A stretch of DNA of 64,000 nucleotides from Chitinophagaceae bacterium. GTDB lineage: Bacteria > Bacteroidota > Bacteroidia > Chitinophagales > Chitinophagaceae. Shown here piece after piece: positions 17,118-26,774 of this stretch. The position numbers and the translations under genes were made by a program. Position 1 is the first letter of the stretch, and every line of letters starts with the position of its first letter. Location: NCBI GenBank assembly GCA_023957575.1, contig JAMLGU010000001.1:434001-498000 (forward strand), read 5' to 3'. The notes below the pieces were generated by a model. The model had not been told where the DNA came from, did no database searches, and was given only the letters and a program-made list of their open reading frames with translations.

Positions 17118-19517
17118 CTATTTTGATACTTTCAATTTTTTACCTGTCACAAAATCTCTCAAGTAAGAACAACGCTTCAATGATTCCTTATAAAACTGAG
17201 TATTGCCATACTGATTTTTAAAATCGGGAAAATATTTATTATTTCTAAAAATTTTGAAATAATCTTTTTCTGCTGCTTCAAACTTATCCCAGTCATAACT
17301 ATACTCCTGGTATTGCGGTCTATGCACTTGCTTTTGAGCACATTTAGCCATCATAAACATACAGCGTGCTTTAAACTCTTTGTCATTTGATGCCTCCAGC
17401 GCCTTTTCGAAGTAACTGTGAGCCGTAAAAGCGCCATAATATTCTTTTTGAAAGCCGGTAGCGTTTTCAGGGATATTGTATCCATCTACACCACTTCGAT
17501 AATATTCTACTAACTCCCAGGCATAGCCATAGGAGGTAACATTGTAATAACCCAATGCCAGCTTATATAAATGTTTTGACGCATTAGCCTTGTCTGTTTT
17601 TGCCAGCTCGTGCAGGCGTTTCATTTCATTGGCATAAGCCATTTTGGAAGTAGTTACTTTATCTCCGGGCAGGCGTTCTTCTCTGTCAAAAAATAGCTCT
17701 CTGAAAGGATTTTTTTTAATCAATGGTTGGGCTTTCATTTTGCCTAACCAGGTGACGGCTTTGTCATAATCGTAATCTCTGAGATAGGCAGTTCCCGTAA
17801 AGTCAGCCACGTCATTAATTTTTATTTTACCGTTGGTAAGTAAAAATTTGTCATAGGAAGTAAATTTTTGCGCGGCTAAAAAATCATACAACTTTTCTGC
17901 CTGAACTCCGGTGAAATTGTGCCTTAATGCATTTAATGTTATGTTTTCATAATCATAATGCTCTTCAGTAAATTTATCTGCAACACTAATACACATTAAT
18001 TCCTTAATTAAATTATTCTGAGCATGATACCTTTTACCCAAAACCATCGTGAGTAAGTTTCTGTAAAAGCGACTCCATTGGGCAGATTCATTGTTATCTT
18101 CCCATTTTGGTTTGCTCCCCTTTTTGGCTAACCACTCCAATGAAGGCAGCAGCTTTTCTTCAAAAGCAGCATCTATGACAGGAGATTTACTAATAGTGAC
18201 TAAAATATTGGTAAGCATCAATTGGTCTTGCAATCTGGTTGATAAATTCATTTTTTTTGCTTCTTCAATATATCCTTCCGCTTTCCGGTAGTCTTGCATC
18301 ATATAAGACAGATAAGCAGCGCCCACTTTCATCAAGCCCCTGTCTGTCATCTGCTTATTTTCTGACAAATTATTTAAGAAGCCTATAAAATTTTGCAGAT
18401 TGCTATTTTCAACCTTCATTACACTGTCTGCATTGGCATCCCGAAATACATAGTAAAAATCATTTTTGTTTTGACCCGGTTTTTCAAGTAAAGGGCTGAG
18501 GTATAGCTCTTCATATTTATTTATTTCTCTTACAACCAGGGTTGAAAACATATCGGATGAGGGATTGAGCCGGTAAATTTCTTTAAGACCTTCTACATTG
18601 GTCTCAGGATTTTGTAATGCAAAAAGACCAAGCATATCCGATTTTTCTTTATGGTTCTTGCAAAGAGCGAGGTAATCTTTTTTGTCTTCTTCGGCAACCA
18701 CTGACCAATTAAACCCATAGTAATTAGATACTTTTTGAATGTCGTTAGCCGCAAAAAGCTTTGAAAAAATATAAGCAGCTTCTTTGTTTTCTCTTAGCCT
18801 GAACAATGCGCCTGCCTTAAGCGCCAGACTCATATCTTGTAAAATACTTTTTTCATTATTTCCTGCAATCAGTTCGTCATAGTATTTTATGGCATCTTTA
18901 TAATTAGTGCTGTAATGTGCCAGCCTTGTTATCTGGTATCCATATTTCAACCGAAATAATGGTGTTTTGGCAGCTTTGTATAGTTGCAGACCATTTTTTA
19001 TCAGTTTATCCATCTTCAGGCTATCGTTAGAAGCCGGCTCCCAAGAGTGATAATCAATAGTTACATAAGGCTCTGCCTGCTTTGCATACATGAGGTATCC
19101 CAGCGCTTCTAAGTTTTTATCCTGTATGAAGAACTGGGTCATCGTGTTTTTAGCAACCGAATCGGGTATCTTCAATGCAGCATTTTTCTCTAAATGATAA
19201 TATAGGTTAGAGAGGTCTTTGCGATTAAAACGCATCACAAAATTGTACGCATCCTTCTTACTCGCTTTGTTTTTGGTAAATGCAACCCATTCGTTAATTA
19301 TTTTATCGGCAGGGTTTTCAGGCTCCTCAGTATCAAATAAGAATAGCGCATTGGTATAAAAGAAGGGTTTGTATTGAATTTTTGAGGCTGAATACTGATT
19401 AAAAAACGAAGTATAATAATCGTAAGGATCCACAAAGCCGCCACATCCGATAATATTTTGTGGGATTAAAGAAAAGAGGCTGCTAACGAAAAGCGTCAAA
19501 AATATTTTTAGTTTCAT
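17118..19517 (-). CDS. Large exported protein of unknown function, TPR-like
   Basis: This 799-residue protein has an N-terminal signal (1-24) and a possible lipobox IIGC, so it may be an outer-membrane lipoprotein. The rest is predominantly helical with repeated A/Y/L patterns reminiscent of tetratricopeptide repeats (for example around 200-250 and 390-430), but no catalytic motif was recognised. Its start lies inside the 3' end of the upstream lipoprotein gene (35 bp overlap), so the two are almost certainly co-expressed and may act together. Confidence 0.75.
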   Translation of the reverse strand: MKLKIFLTLFVSSLFSLIPQNIIGCGGFVDPYDYYTSFFNQYSASKIQYKPFFYTNALFLFDTEEPENPADKIINEWVAFTKNKASKKDAYNFVMRFNRKDLSNLYYHLEKNAALKIPDSVAKNTMTQFFIQDKNLEALGYLMYAKQAEPYVTIDYHSWEPASNDSLKMDKLIKNGLQLYKAAKTPLFRLKYGYQITRLAHYSTNYKDAIKYYDELIAGNNEKSILQDMSLALKAGALFRLRENKEAAYIFSKLFAANDIQKVSNYYGFNWSVVAEEDKKDYLALCKNHKEKSDMLGLFALQNPETNVEGLKEIYRLNPSSDMFSTLVVREINKYEELYLSPLLEKPGQNKNDFYYVFRDANADSVMKVENSNLQNFIGFLNNLSENKQMTDRGLMKVGAAYLSYMMQDYRKAEGYIEEAKKMNLSTRLQDQLMLTNILVTISKSPVIDAAFEEKLLPSLEWLAKKGSKPKWEDNNESAQWSRFYRNLLTMVLGKRYHAQNNLIKELMCISVADKFTEEHYDYENITLNALRHNFTGVQAEKLYDFLAAQKFTSYDKFLLTNGKIKINDVADFTGTAYLRDYDYDKAVTWLGKMKAQPLIKKNPFRELFFDREERLPGDKVTTSKMAYANEMKRLHELAKTDKANASKHLYKLALGYYNVTSYGYAWELVEYYRSGVDGYNIPENATGFQKEYYGAFTAHSYFEKALEASNDKEFKARCMFMMAKCAQKQVHRPQYQEYSYDWDKFEAAEKDYFKIFRNNKYFPDFKNQYGNTQFYKESLKRCSYLRDFVTGKKLKVSK

Positions 19518-20517
19518 AGAGTGAATATTTGCTTAAAGTTATTGAATCGCAATGAAAAAAAGATACTTTCGACGATGGATTATTCATTTTGTTTTTTAAT
19601 TGCTGCACAACGTTCATTATGCTTTTGTAATCGCTGGTCTCGTGCCGGAGGATATCATCAGCATTTAAAAGCCTGCCTTCTATAACCGTGTCTTTTTTTA
19701 CCAGATACAGGCTTCCTTCCTTTTGAACTTCGGGGCTGTTAATGAATCCTTCAGGCATGTTTTGAATCAATCCGGCAAATTTATTTCCTCGGAATAGTAC
19801 GTACCAGTCGAACAGGGGAAGCCCGATGTCCAAACTAATCGGATAGGTGGATAGGGTGTTAATGTACTTTGCAAATTCCTGAGAATCAATGATGGAATTA
19901 CTGCTACTCAGGCTTTGAAGATTGCCCATGTTGTAGCACATTAGTAAGCCCTTCTTTACGGGAGGTATGCCGGTATTATTTCTGTATTTTAACTGATGAA
20001 GTCTGATGGTGGCCGAAAGTAGTTGATCTTTGTGTTGTTCTTTCAACAAATCCAGCAGGTAGAAATATTTGTTTTTAGTGGTTTCGGTCCAGTCGCAGTC
20101 AATTTGTATTTCCTTCACATCTGCTAATTGATAAGATTGAATATATTTTGAAATCAATTGGCTGACATTTTCAGACAAGGTTTTTATTGCGTTGCTATCC
20201 AGATGATAAAGGGTTTCGTTGGTAATAAATACAGTAGGGATAATTGCTTTTGTCCGCAGCCAGGCGGTATCTGAAATAATCATTTTAGCTGCGGGAACCG
20301 CTTTTTGGCTTGCCTCATTCCATTCCACATCAAAAAATTTCAGATAAACAGTTTGAATCTTTAGGCTATCTAATCTGCGTTTTTCAAATGTGGTAGGGTT
20401 TACAATCGTTTTCCAGTAATAAATTGCCGGTTCAATGCTAATTGATTTTTGTCTTTCGGTGCAGGCGATAAAAATGACCAGGAATAATATCAGGGAGGAA
20501 TAAGTTAGTTTTCGCAT
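19483..20517 (-). CDS. Lipoprotein with TIM-barrel-like (DUF3142-like) pattern
   Basis: The protein has a lipoprotein signal (lipobox FIAC, Cys19). A sequence of alternating strands and helices follows, with motifs VYLKFFDVEW, IQIDCDWTE, LLMCYNMG and SLDIGLPLFDW, resembling glycoside-hydrolase-like barrels of the DUF3142 type. Acidic residues at strand ends (DCDW) are candidate catalytic positions. No substrate can be named. It precedes and overlaps the 799-residue gene. Confidence 0.65.
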   Translation of the reverse strand: MRKLTYSSLILFLVIFIACTERQKSISIEPAIYYWKTIVNPTTFEKRRLDSLKIQTVYLKFFDVEWNEASQKAVPAAKMIISDTAWLRTKAIIPTVFITNETLYHLDSNAIKTLSENVSQLISKYIQSYQLADVKEIQIDCDWTETTKNKYFYLLDLLKEQHKDQLLSATIRLHQLKYRNNTGIPPVKKGLLMCYNMGNLQSLSSSNSIIDSQEFAKYINTLSTYPISLDIGLPLFDWYVLFRGNKFAGLIQNMPEGFINSPEVQKEGSLYLVKKDTVIEGRLLNADDILRHETSDYKSIMNVVQQLKNKMNNPSSKVSFFHCDSITLSKYSLYETKNIFDAFR

Positions 20518-20639
20518 GTATTTTTTAGTTTGTTTAAAAAGTAAAAATGCTGTCTTATTGCACGAAAGTAAAAATTAATGCCGATGATTTGGAGTCACTA
20601 ATTTTCTTATGAAAACAGGTGTAGCAGCATAGGGGGTGA

Positions 20640-21131
20640 TTAGTTTGCCGACTTCAATGTGTCCAGAAACTTTTCGGGTTCATCCGGAGAAACGACGTAT
20701 TTTTTACCTATAGACGTTTTTATTAATATTAACCGGTCTTCACGGGTAACAAACCAGTTCATCGTGCCGATTTTTTTATTGAAAAAATTGCCATAAATCC
20801 CAAATAATCCTCCGGATCCGAAAACTCTGAATGTCCATTTTAAATCTTGCTTGTAAATTCTTTCGGCGCTTGTAATATCCTTTTTTGGGATAATTTTATT
20901 TTTGAATGGACGACAAATTACTAATTCGTAGGAGCTGATTTCATATTTTGTAACTGATAGCCCATAGGTTACAACTAATATTATCAGAAAAAGGGTGGGA
21001 GCTGATAAAGCAAGAAAAACATCCACCCTGAGTGCAGGTGATATTTGCATGATGCCTAATCCCAAAAACAGGATGATAACGGCTGTTGTTATTATTTTTA
21101 CCCTAAGACTATAAGAAGCATCAAATTTCAT
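20640..21131 (-). CDS. Membrane protein with bacterial PH-like domain
   Basis: At 163 residues there are two transmembrane helices (about 12-30 and 38-58). A beta-rich domain follows with YEISSYELVICRPF and the I-x-x-KDI-x-S pattern seen in bacterial PH (bPH_2/YdbT-like) domains. It lies 4 bp downstream of the alpha/beta hydrolase stop-start cluster on the same strand. Its function is unknown. Confidence 0.65.
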   Translation of the reverse strand: MKFDASYSLRVKIITTAVIILFLGLGIMQISPALRVDVFLALSAPTLFLIILVVTYGLSVTKYEISSYELVICRPFKNKIIPKKDITSAERIYKQDLKWTFRVFGSGGLFGIYGNFFNKKIGTMNWFVTREDRLILIKTSIGKKYVVSPDEPEKFLDTLKSAN

Positions 21132-21135
21132 ACGT

Positions 21136-22524
21136 TTATTTTTTTTGTTTTAATATCCAGTTGGTCATTATCTCTAATGCTTTGGGCGAAATAGTTTGTT
21201 CGATTTGGCTGTATTCAGATGGGGCGCCTGTTTTTGCCTCCTGAAACAGGTGATTTAACCCTGCCAATTCAATAATCTCCGATTTTTTGTTTCCTGCTTT
21301 TTTCAAAGCCTGCCTGATACCTTCTAAATTTTCTTTTGGTGTAACCTGCACATCCAATGATCCGTTGATAGCCAGTATAGGCATTTTCAATTTACTGAGA
21401 TAATCCTGCGGGTTGAATTTAATAAAGTACTCAAACCAGGGTGATGATAATATCTTTGTTTGTTGATTGGCCATCATTTTTATTTGATCATCAGGTAGTT
21501 TTTTGGTCTCATCAGATTTTTTTAATGCTTCCAGAACGAATGGTTCCAAATCCTGTTGCAGATGGTTTCCCCGATAATTTTTCATAAAATCATATATAAC
21601 TTTGTTATCCTCTGCACTTTTTTTAGCCGCCTGTTCTGTGGCTCCTGATGATTTGACAACCCAATAAGTCTGAAGCTCCATTAACCTGTCAATGGGGATG
21701 CCGGGCCCGGCCATCACTACCAAAAACTTAACATCTTTATTTTTTGTGGCCACAATGGGCGCTATCATGCCGCCCTCACTGTGCCCGGTAAGCCCGATAT
21801 TTTTATACCCTCTGCTTTTTAAAAAGCTCACAGCCGCATCAATATCGGTAGCAAAATCGGCTGATGTAGCGCCTTCTTTTCCTTTAGATGAACCGCCTAC
21901 AGCTCTGTCATCCATTCTTAACACACCTATTCCGTTTTTTGTAAAATAATCAGCTATTACCCAAAAAGGTTTGTGCCCCATCAGTGTTTCGTCCCTATCC
22001 TGACTGCCTGAGCCGGTTATCATCACTACCACCGGAAAATTTTTTTTATTCTTTGGCGTGGTTAGTGTGCCGGCAAGTGTATTGCCTTCCGTCTGATTAA
22101 TGAAACTTAAATCTTCGATATTATAGTCAAAGGGAGGCTTAGGCATTTGTGGGCGGTTGGGTTCTTTTGCCTCAACCCGTCCCTTTTTCAATGTAAGGGG
22201 AAATTTCATACCCATTTGGCTGAAAGTACCGCTGATGCTGTCTCCGGCAAGTATTCCCTTATAATTGGCACCCAAACTTTTAAGCTCCATAAGCAGTTCG
22301 TTGAGCGAAAAAGTTGTCTTATCTACCTTGATGTCTTTAGCTCCCTGAGCAGGGCTATCCATGGTGGCAGAAAGAGAGTCGCCGTTTTGTTGTATATGAA
22401 AAACCAGAGGCAGTTTGATGCCATTTACCTCCAACTCGCCCGACCAGTCGCCGGATACGGATTGGGAAAATGAAGGAACATTGATTATTATCAGAAGTAA
22501 TAAACTTACAAAAATTTTTTTCAT
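21136..22524 (-). CDS. Exported alpha/beta hydrolase (BAAT/DLH-like)
   Basis: This 462-residue protein has a signal peptide (1-20, ending SFS) and an N-terminal DUF3887/lipocalin-like beta domain (about 22-115). A C-terminal alpha/beta hydrolase domain follows with oxyanion region ITGSGSQDRDE, nucleophile elbow GHSEGG, acid in NGSLDVQV and histidine in LAGLNHLFQ. The catalytic triad is thus complete. Ester or peptide substrates are possible. Its ATG overlaps the stop of the preceding Yip1-like gene (TAATG). Confidence 0.88.
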   Translation of the reverse strand: MKKIFVSLLLLIIINVPSFSQSVSGDWSGELEVNGIKLPLVFHIQQNGDSLSATMDSPAQGAKDIKVDKTTFSLNELLMELKSLGANYKGILAGDSISGTFSQMGMKFPLTLKKGRVEAKEPNRPQMPKPPFDYNIEDLSFINQTEGNTLAGTLTTPKNKKNFPVVVMITGSGSQDRDETLMGHKPFWVIADYFTKNGIGVLRMDDRAVGGSSKGKEGATSADFATDIDAAVSFLKSRGYKNIGLTGHSEGGMIAPIVATKNKDVKFLVVMAGPGIPIDRLMELQTYWVVKSSGATEQAAKKSAEDNKVIYDFMKNYRGNHLQQDLEPFVLEALKKSDETKKLPDDQIKMMANQQTKILSSPWFEYFIKFNPQDYLSKLKMPILAINGSLDVQVTPKENLEGIRQALKKAGNKKSEIIELAGLNHLFQEAKTGAPSEYSQIEQTISPKALEIMTNWILKQKK

Positions 22525-23114
22525 TAATTTAAGAAATTATGAATGGTGAATAAAGTGAGATATTCAATAATAATTAAGGTAATAATCAGAACTACAGTAT
22601 GTTGCCATTTTTTTATATTGGTAGCAATTTTAAATCCTTTCACTAATAGATATATTGCAAAAACAATGAAAACTACCAAAATGATACCTGCCAAACTGAT
22701 TAATAATATTTCCGGTGAATCTATTTTTAATTTATTTTCTGCCAAATCATTTACTATTTTTTCGGATGCTTTTTGTAGAAAAGGGAATAATATAAAAAGC
22801 GATGCCAGATATATCGGTATCCTGTAAATAAGAGCCACATTTAGGATGTCAATTAACCTTGTTTTCCGGTTAAATGCCTTCCCGAGAATAAATAAAACAG
22901 AGGTTGCAATAAAAATTATTATAGCATTTTCCAAAAAAGCATTTTTTAATGTTTGTTTGCCCTTTAAATAATGAATATCAATAGCTCCGTCAAAGGTTAA
23001 GTTGTAAAAATAACCAATGGCACACCCGATTATAAAAAAAAGAATTCCTACAGTAAGCAATTGCTTTTCACTATACTTCTCAAAAGGATTAAAAACAGAA
23101 CGCCAGTTAAACAT
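22524..23114 (-). CDS. Yip1/YIP-like integral membrane protein
   Basis: At 196 residues there are five predicted transmembrane helices and an N-terminal cytosolic FNPFEKYSEKQL segment. The overall pattern is that of bacterial Yip1-domain proteins. It is flanked by a regulator (DUF2089) and the hydrolase in one minus-strand operon. Its role is unknown. Confidence 0.65.
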   Translation of the reverse strand: MFNWRSVFNPFEKYSEKQLLTVGILFFIIGCAIGYFYNLTFDGAIDIHYLKGKQTLKNAFLENAIIIFIATSVLFILGKAFNRKTRLIDILNVALIYRIPIYLASLFILFPFLQKASEKIVNDLAENKLKIDSPEILLISLAGIILVVFIVFAIYLLVKGFKIATNIKKWQHTVVLIITLIIIEYLTLFTIHNFLN

Positions 23115-23126
23115 ATCCGTTAGATT

Positions 23127-23411
23127 TTAATAATTAGAAGAGGATTCATTTTTCATTTTATTGATTTTTTCTATCAGGTCATCCATATAATTTCGCATGG
23201 TAGGATAGCTGGTTCCTGCCTGTTTGGCAATTTCCTTTATACTTCCACTGGCCAAAAAAAACTGGAGGATTAATTGCTGTTCTTCCGAGGTAAGTTTCAG
23301 GTAAAGCGGCATTTCGTAATTGCCGTTTACTTCGGTATTGCAATGATCGCATATTAGAGAACTCACCTTTAAAGCATGTTCGCAACTTGGACAAATAATT
23401 GGCAATTTCAT
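23127..23411 (-). CDS. DUF2089-family zinc-ribbon/HTH regulator
   Basis: At 94 residues there is an N-terminal four-cysteine zinc ribbon (CPSCEHALKVSSLICDHC). A helix-turn-helix with SIKEIAKQAGTSYPTMRNYMDDL follows, as in DUF2089 proteins. It is the first gene of the operon with the Yip1-like, hydrolase and PH-like genes, so it probably regulates them, perhaps as an anti-sigma-like or DNA-binding factor. Confidence 0.8.
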   Translation of the reverse strand: MKLPIICPSCEHALKVSSLICDHCNTEVNGNYEMPLYLKLTSEEQQLILQFFLASGSIKEIAKQAGTSYPTMRNYMDDLIEKINKMKNESSSNY

Positions 23412-23643
23412 ATTGCAAAGGTAAAAACATGTTTAATAAAGTAAAAATTAAATTTAATAAAATTAAAATGTATTTGAAGATATTAATAAAAAATAGCCAC
23501 TATGAAAACACAGTGGCCAACACTCTAAAACCTAAAAAGACAAGCAATGCAGAGATCACGATGCAAAGCTATGAATAAAAAAGTATATTACTAACATTTG
23601 TTAGCAATAAAAATGATGCACTTCAAAAAATGATAAATCAGGG

Positions 23644-24219
23644 TTAGGCCACCACTAAGTTCTGGAAAGCCAGATACCTTATAATCTGCCAGCTTCTGAA
23701 ACCTTCCATTCGCTTGAGAAGCAGCATTTTATCGGCAAGAAAAGTTCCGGACAGGTGTTTGTGTTGAAATTTAGGCCAGCTTTTTGCAAACTGCCAAGGC
23801 ATAAGTCTTTGTGCAATAGTTATTCGGGGTATATCATTAAAGCGAGGATTTATTAAAACCTTTTGAACGGTTTTGAGTTCATTAATCAGGTATTCGATTA
23901 TATCTGTTTCGCCCAATGCCACATAAATTTCATGCTCGTCCAGGTTACGGAGATTTTTTAAATGTAGCTTGAAAGGCATAAATCCAAGCGCAATGCGGTC
24001 AATTGCCTCGTTCATCAAGTGCTCGGCCGATTCGTGTTGGGAGAAAGTGGCGAGGTAAATAAAGGGATTGCCGCCTGCTATCACCATTCCCCGATAATCT
24101 TCATCAAAGGAGGTTTTGAGCGCAGCAATTTTCTTTTTGATAACAGGCGGGGTGTCAATTATTAACCTGTAGTCATTGAGCGGAACACGATTATTTGAGA
24201 ATATGCTTTGCATAAGCAC
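23644..24219 (-). CDS. 2'-5' RNA ligase-like (2H) protein without catalytic histidines
   Basis: The 191-residue protein has the overall pattern of Bacteroidota 2'-5' RNA ligase superfamily proteins, including YRLIIDTPPVI at the start and the W-Q-I-I-R-Y end. The two HxT/S motifs that define 2H phosphoesterases are altered. The first reads NPFIYLA (Phe53 where His is expected) and the second PRITIA (Arg132 for His). It is therefore probably not a cyclic phosphodiesterase but may still bind RNA. Confidence 0.65.
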   Translation of the reverse strand: MLMQSIFSNNRVPLNDYRLIIDTPPVIKKKIAALKTSFDEDYRGMVIAGGNPFIYLATFSQHESAEHLMNEAIDRIALGFMPFKLHLKNLRNLDEHEIYVALGETDIIEYLINELKTVQKVLINPRFNDIPRITIAQRLMPWQFAKSWPKFQHKHLSGTFLADKMLLLKRMEGFRSWQIIRYLAFQNLVVA

Positions 24220-24503
24220 AATTTTTAAAAAATTTCAAATACCCAATCCTCACATCGTAAATATACTGAATTTCAAGGAGTTTTCCAACTATATTTTTTT
24301 TAATGTTTAAGAAACAAATTTCTATAAATCAAAATTATTTTTTTCGGAATAATATTAATCAAATCTGTTAAAGATATTTCTTACGAAGGGTTTAGCGTCA
24401 TCCTCAAAAAAAGTGGGCTGAGTGTAAGGCGGAATGTTGATTTTCAATAGCTTAATAAGGTTTTTGGAATAATAATAAATTAAAATAGTAATTTTCAGGC
24501 CTT

Positions 24504-25346
24504 ATGAAACTAAAATTTAAGTTATTTCATGCTGGTTTTTTATTGTTTTTCATCTCTCTTATTGCCTGTTCGCCCAACAATGTTACAAAGGATGATTCAC
24601 TCAAAAAGTATTTTGATGAGCAACAACTTACAGGATGTTTTGCATTGATGGACAACGGTACCGGTATGTTTACAATCTACAATTTGCCGCGATATCGCGA
24701 CAGCGCTTATCTTCCTGCGTCCACTTTCAAAATTGTAAATGCACTAATTGGTTTGCAAACAGGCATCATCAGCAGCGACAGTATGGTGATTGAATGGGAT
24801 GGCGTACAACGACCGATTGAGGCATGGAATCATAATCTGAATATGGTGCAGGCTTTCAGGGTTTCGGCAGTACCCTATTTTCAGGAAGTAGCCCGAAAGA
24901 TAGGGAAGGATACGATGAATTTCTGGTTAGATACGCTTCGGTATGGCGCCGGAAAAAAGAATATTCCGTTTAAAATAACGACCCGGATTGATAGTTTCTG
25001 GCTTGACAACAGCCTCAAAATTACTCCCGACGAAAATCTGGGATTGGTAAAGAAATTGTATTTTAATGAACTCCCCTTCTTTAAAATCTATCAGGAAAAA
25101 GTAAAAAATGCCATGCTGATGGAAGATAATGCCAACTACAAACTGGCATACAAAACGGGTACCGGACTTACCGAAAAAGATCACGCATTAGGTTGGATAG
25201 TGGGATGGATAGAAGAAAACAAGCATCCCTATTTCTTTGTTTTGAATTTAGAGTCGGACAAGGCTGATTATGATATGACGGATGCCCGAATGAAAATTCT
25301 CAAAAGCATATTAAAGCAGTTAGGATTTTTTGAAGGGAAAATGTAG
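24504..25346 (+). CDS. Class D (OXA-type) beta-lactamase, lipoprotein
   Basis: The 280-residue enzyme has a lipobox LIAC (Cys22) and all main class D motifs: STFK (S73-K76), SAV (121-123), the Trp in DSFWLDNSL (W166) and KTG (217-219). The YGN motif is YGA (147-149). It would hydrolyse beta-lactams in the periplasm, anchored to a membrane. It appears chromosomal: gene composition matches its surroundings and no mobile element flanks it. The spectrum cannot be predicted from sequence. Confidence 0.92.
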   Translation: MKLKFKLFHAGFLLFFISLIACSPNNVTKDDSLKKYFDEQQLTGCFALMDNGTGMFTIYNLPRYRDSAYLPASTFKIVNALIGLQTGIISSDSMVIEWDGVQRPIEAWNHNLNMVQAFRVSAVPYFQEVARKIGKDTMNFWLDTLRYGAGKKNIPFKITTRIDSFWLDNSLKITPDENLGLVKKLYFNELPFFKIYQEKVKNAMLMEDNANYKLAYKTGTGLTEKDHALGWIVGWIEENKHPYFFVLNLESDKADYDMTDARMKILKSILKQLGFFEGKM

Positions 25347-25775
25347 GAATGGTTTGAGGTTTAAGGTTTAAGGTTCGAGGTTTAAGGTTTGAAGATTTCA
25401 GATTGGAAGATTACAAATTTTAGATTTCAGATTGCTTACAGCCTAAGGCATATAGCCTAAAGCCTAAAAGCCGCAGCCTATTGAAGTTTAAGGTTCAAGA
25501 TTTGAGGCGTTAGATTTGTGAATTTGGATTGCAGGTTATATCGTCGTAGTATTTTCAGGTTTAAAGTTCAAAGTTTATAGTTCAAAAAGCACTAATTATA
25601 AATCATAAATATGAAATCTTGAACTTTGAATAACAAACGTTAAGAAGCTACGGCTACAAAAATCGGCCGCAGTGAAAGAATCTGTAATCTGCAATCTGTA
25701 ATCTGCAATCCAACATAAATCATAAATCACAAATTTTAAATCATAGCTTTGTTTTGAATTAATCCTCATCTCCAC
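25347..25775. repeat. Low-complexity direct-repeat intergenic region
   Basis: This 430-bp gap consists of degenerate repeats of GTTTAAGGTT, AGATTTCAGATT, GCCTAAAGCC and, inverted, CTGTAATCTGCAAT. No gene was seen. The same repeat types occur in other gaps on the chromosome and in the prophage. Confidence 0.7.
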
Positions 25776-26774
25776 ATGGGTTTTCAGTTTCAATATTTTT
25801 ATTTTGTATGGCTGCTGGGCGGTTTGTTCATCCTATTTGTATTATTTCTGTTGGTAAAGAGATGGAAAAGAATTACAAGGAGAAAAATTGGCGATCCGGC
25901 GCTTGTAAAGGAAATGATCACGCGCTACAGTCCGCGCCGTTTTAGTTTCAAGTTCCTTTTAATCTGCCTTGCCTTTAGTTTTGGAGTTTTGGCTGTAATG
26001 AGCCTACGCAAACCCAGTGGCAATGACGGTATTCAGCGTAAAGGCATTGACGTGGTTTTTGCCCTCGATCTTAGCGGCAGTATGCTGGCCACAGATATCG
26101 CACCCAATCGGTTAGAAAAGGCGAAGCAATTCATCTCACAAATGATTGCGGCCATGCCCAACAATCGCATTGGCCTGATTTGGTTTGCCGGCAAGGCATT
26201 CGTTCAAATGCCTATCAGCAGCGACCATAGCGCTGCCCAAATGTTTGTGGAAGACGCTTCGCCCGACCTTATACCTGCTAAAGGAACTGTAATTGGCGAT
26301 GCATTGGAAGAAAGCCTTAAAGCATTTGGCGAAAGAGAAGCAAAGTATAAGGCGGTCATACTCATTTCAGATGGGGAAGATCACGATATTAAAGCAATAC
26401 AACTTTCAAAAGATTTGTCGCTTCGCGGATTGATGGTCAATACGGTGGGTATCGGTTCGCCGCAGGGGGTCTATCTTCCCGATGATTCTACCGGAGGGCA
26501 CAAAAAGGACCCTGAAACAGGAAAAGAGATTATCTCGAAGTTGAATGAAACTGAGTTGAAACAGATTGCCGAAAACACTAATGGCATTTATGTGCATCTT
26601 AACAATATAAATGATGCCGTAAAAAAAATAAATACGTCTTTATCCCATATTGATAAAAAAGTAACCGGCGATATCGACCTGATGGATTTTTCCTATTATT
26701 ATTGGATTTTTGCAGGGTTGATGTGTTTATTACTGATTTTGGAGCAATTATTGCCAGAGGGAAAGAGAGATTGA
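25776..26774 (+). CDS. batB: BatB-type von Willebrand factor A membrane protein
   Basis: This 332-residue protein has two N-terminal transmembrane helices, a VWA domain with MIDAS motif DLSGSM (98-103) and a C-terminal helix (about 307-325). This is the BatA/BatB aerotolerance protein layout, and the downstream TPR gene makes BatB the better choice. Bat proteins act with MoxR ATPases in envelope stress or metal-dependent assembly. MoxR and BatA are not upstream here, so the locus is partial within the window. Confidence 0.85.
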   Translation: MGFQFQYFYFVWLLGGLFILFVLFLLVKRWKRITRRKIGDPALVKEMITRYSPRRFSFKFLLICLAFSFGVLAVMSLRKPSGNDGIQRKGIDVVFALDLSGSMLATDIAPNRLEKAKQFISQMIAAMPNNRIGLIWFAGKAFVQMPISSDHSAAQMFVEDASPDLIPAKGTVIGDALEESLKAFGEREAKYKAVILISDGEDHDIKAIQLSKDLSLRGLMVNTVGIGSPQGVYLPDDSTGGHKKDPETGKEIISKLNETELKQIAENTNGIYVHLNNINDAVKKINTSLSHIDKKVTGDIDLMDFSYYYWIFAGLMCLLLILEQLLPEGKRD

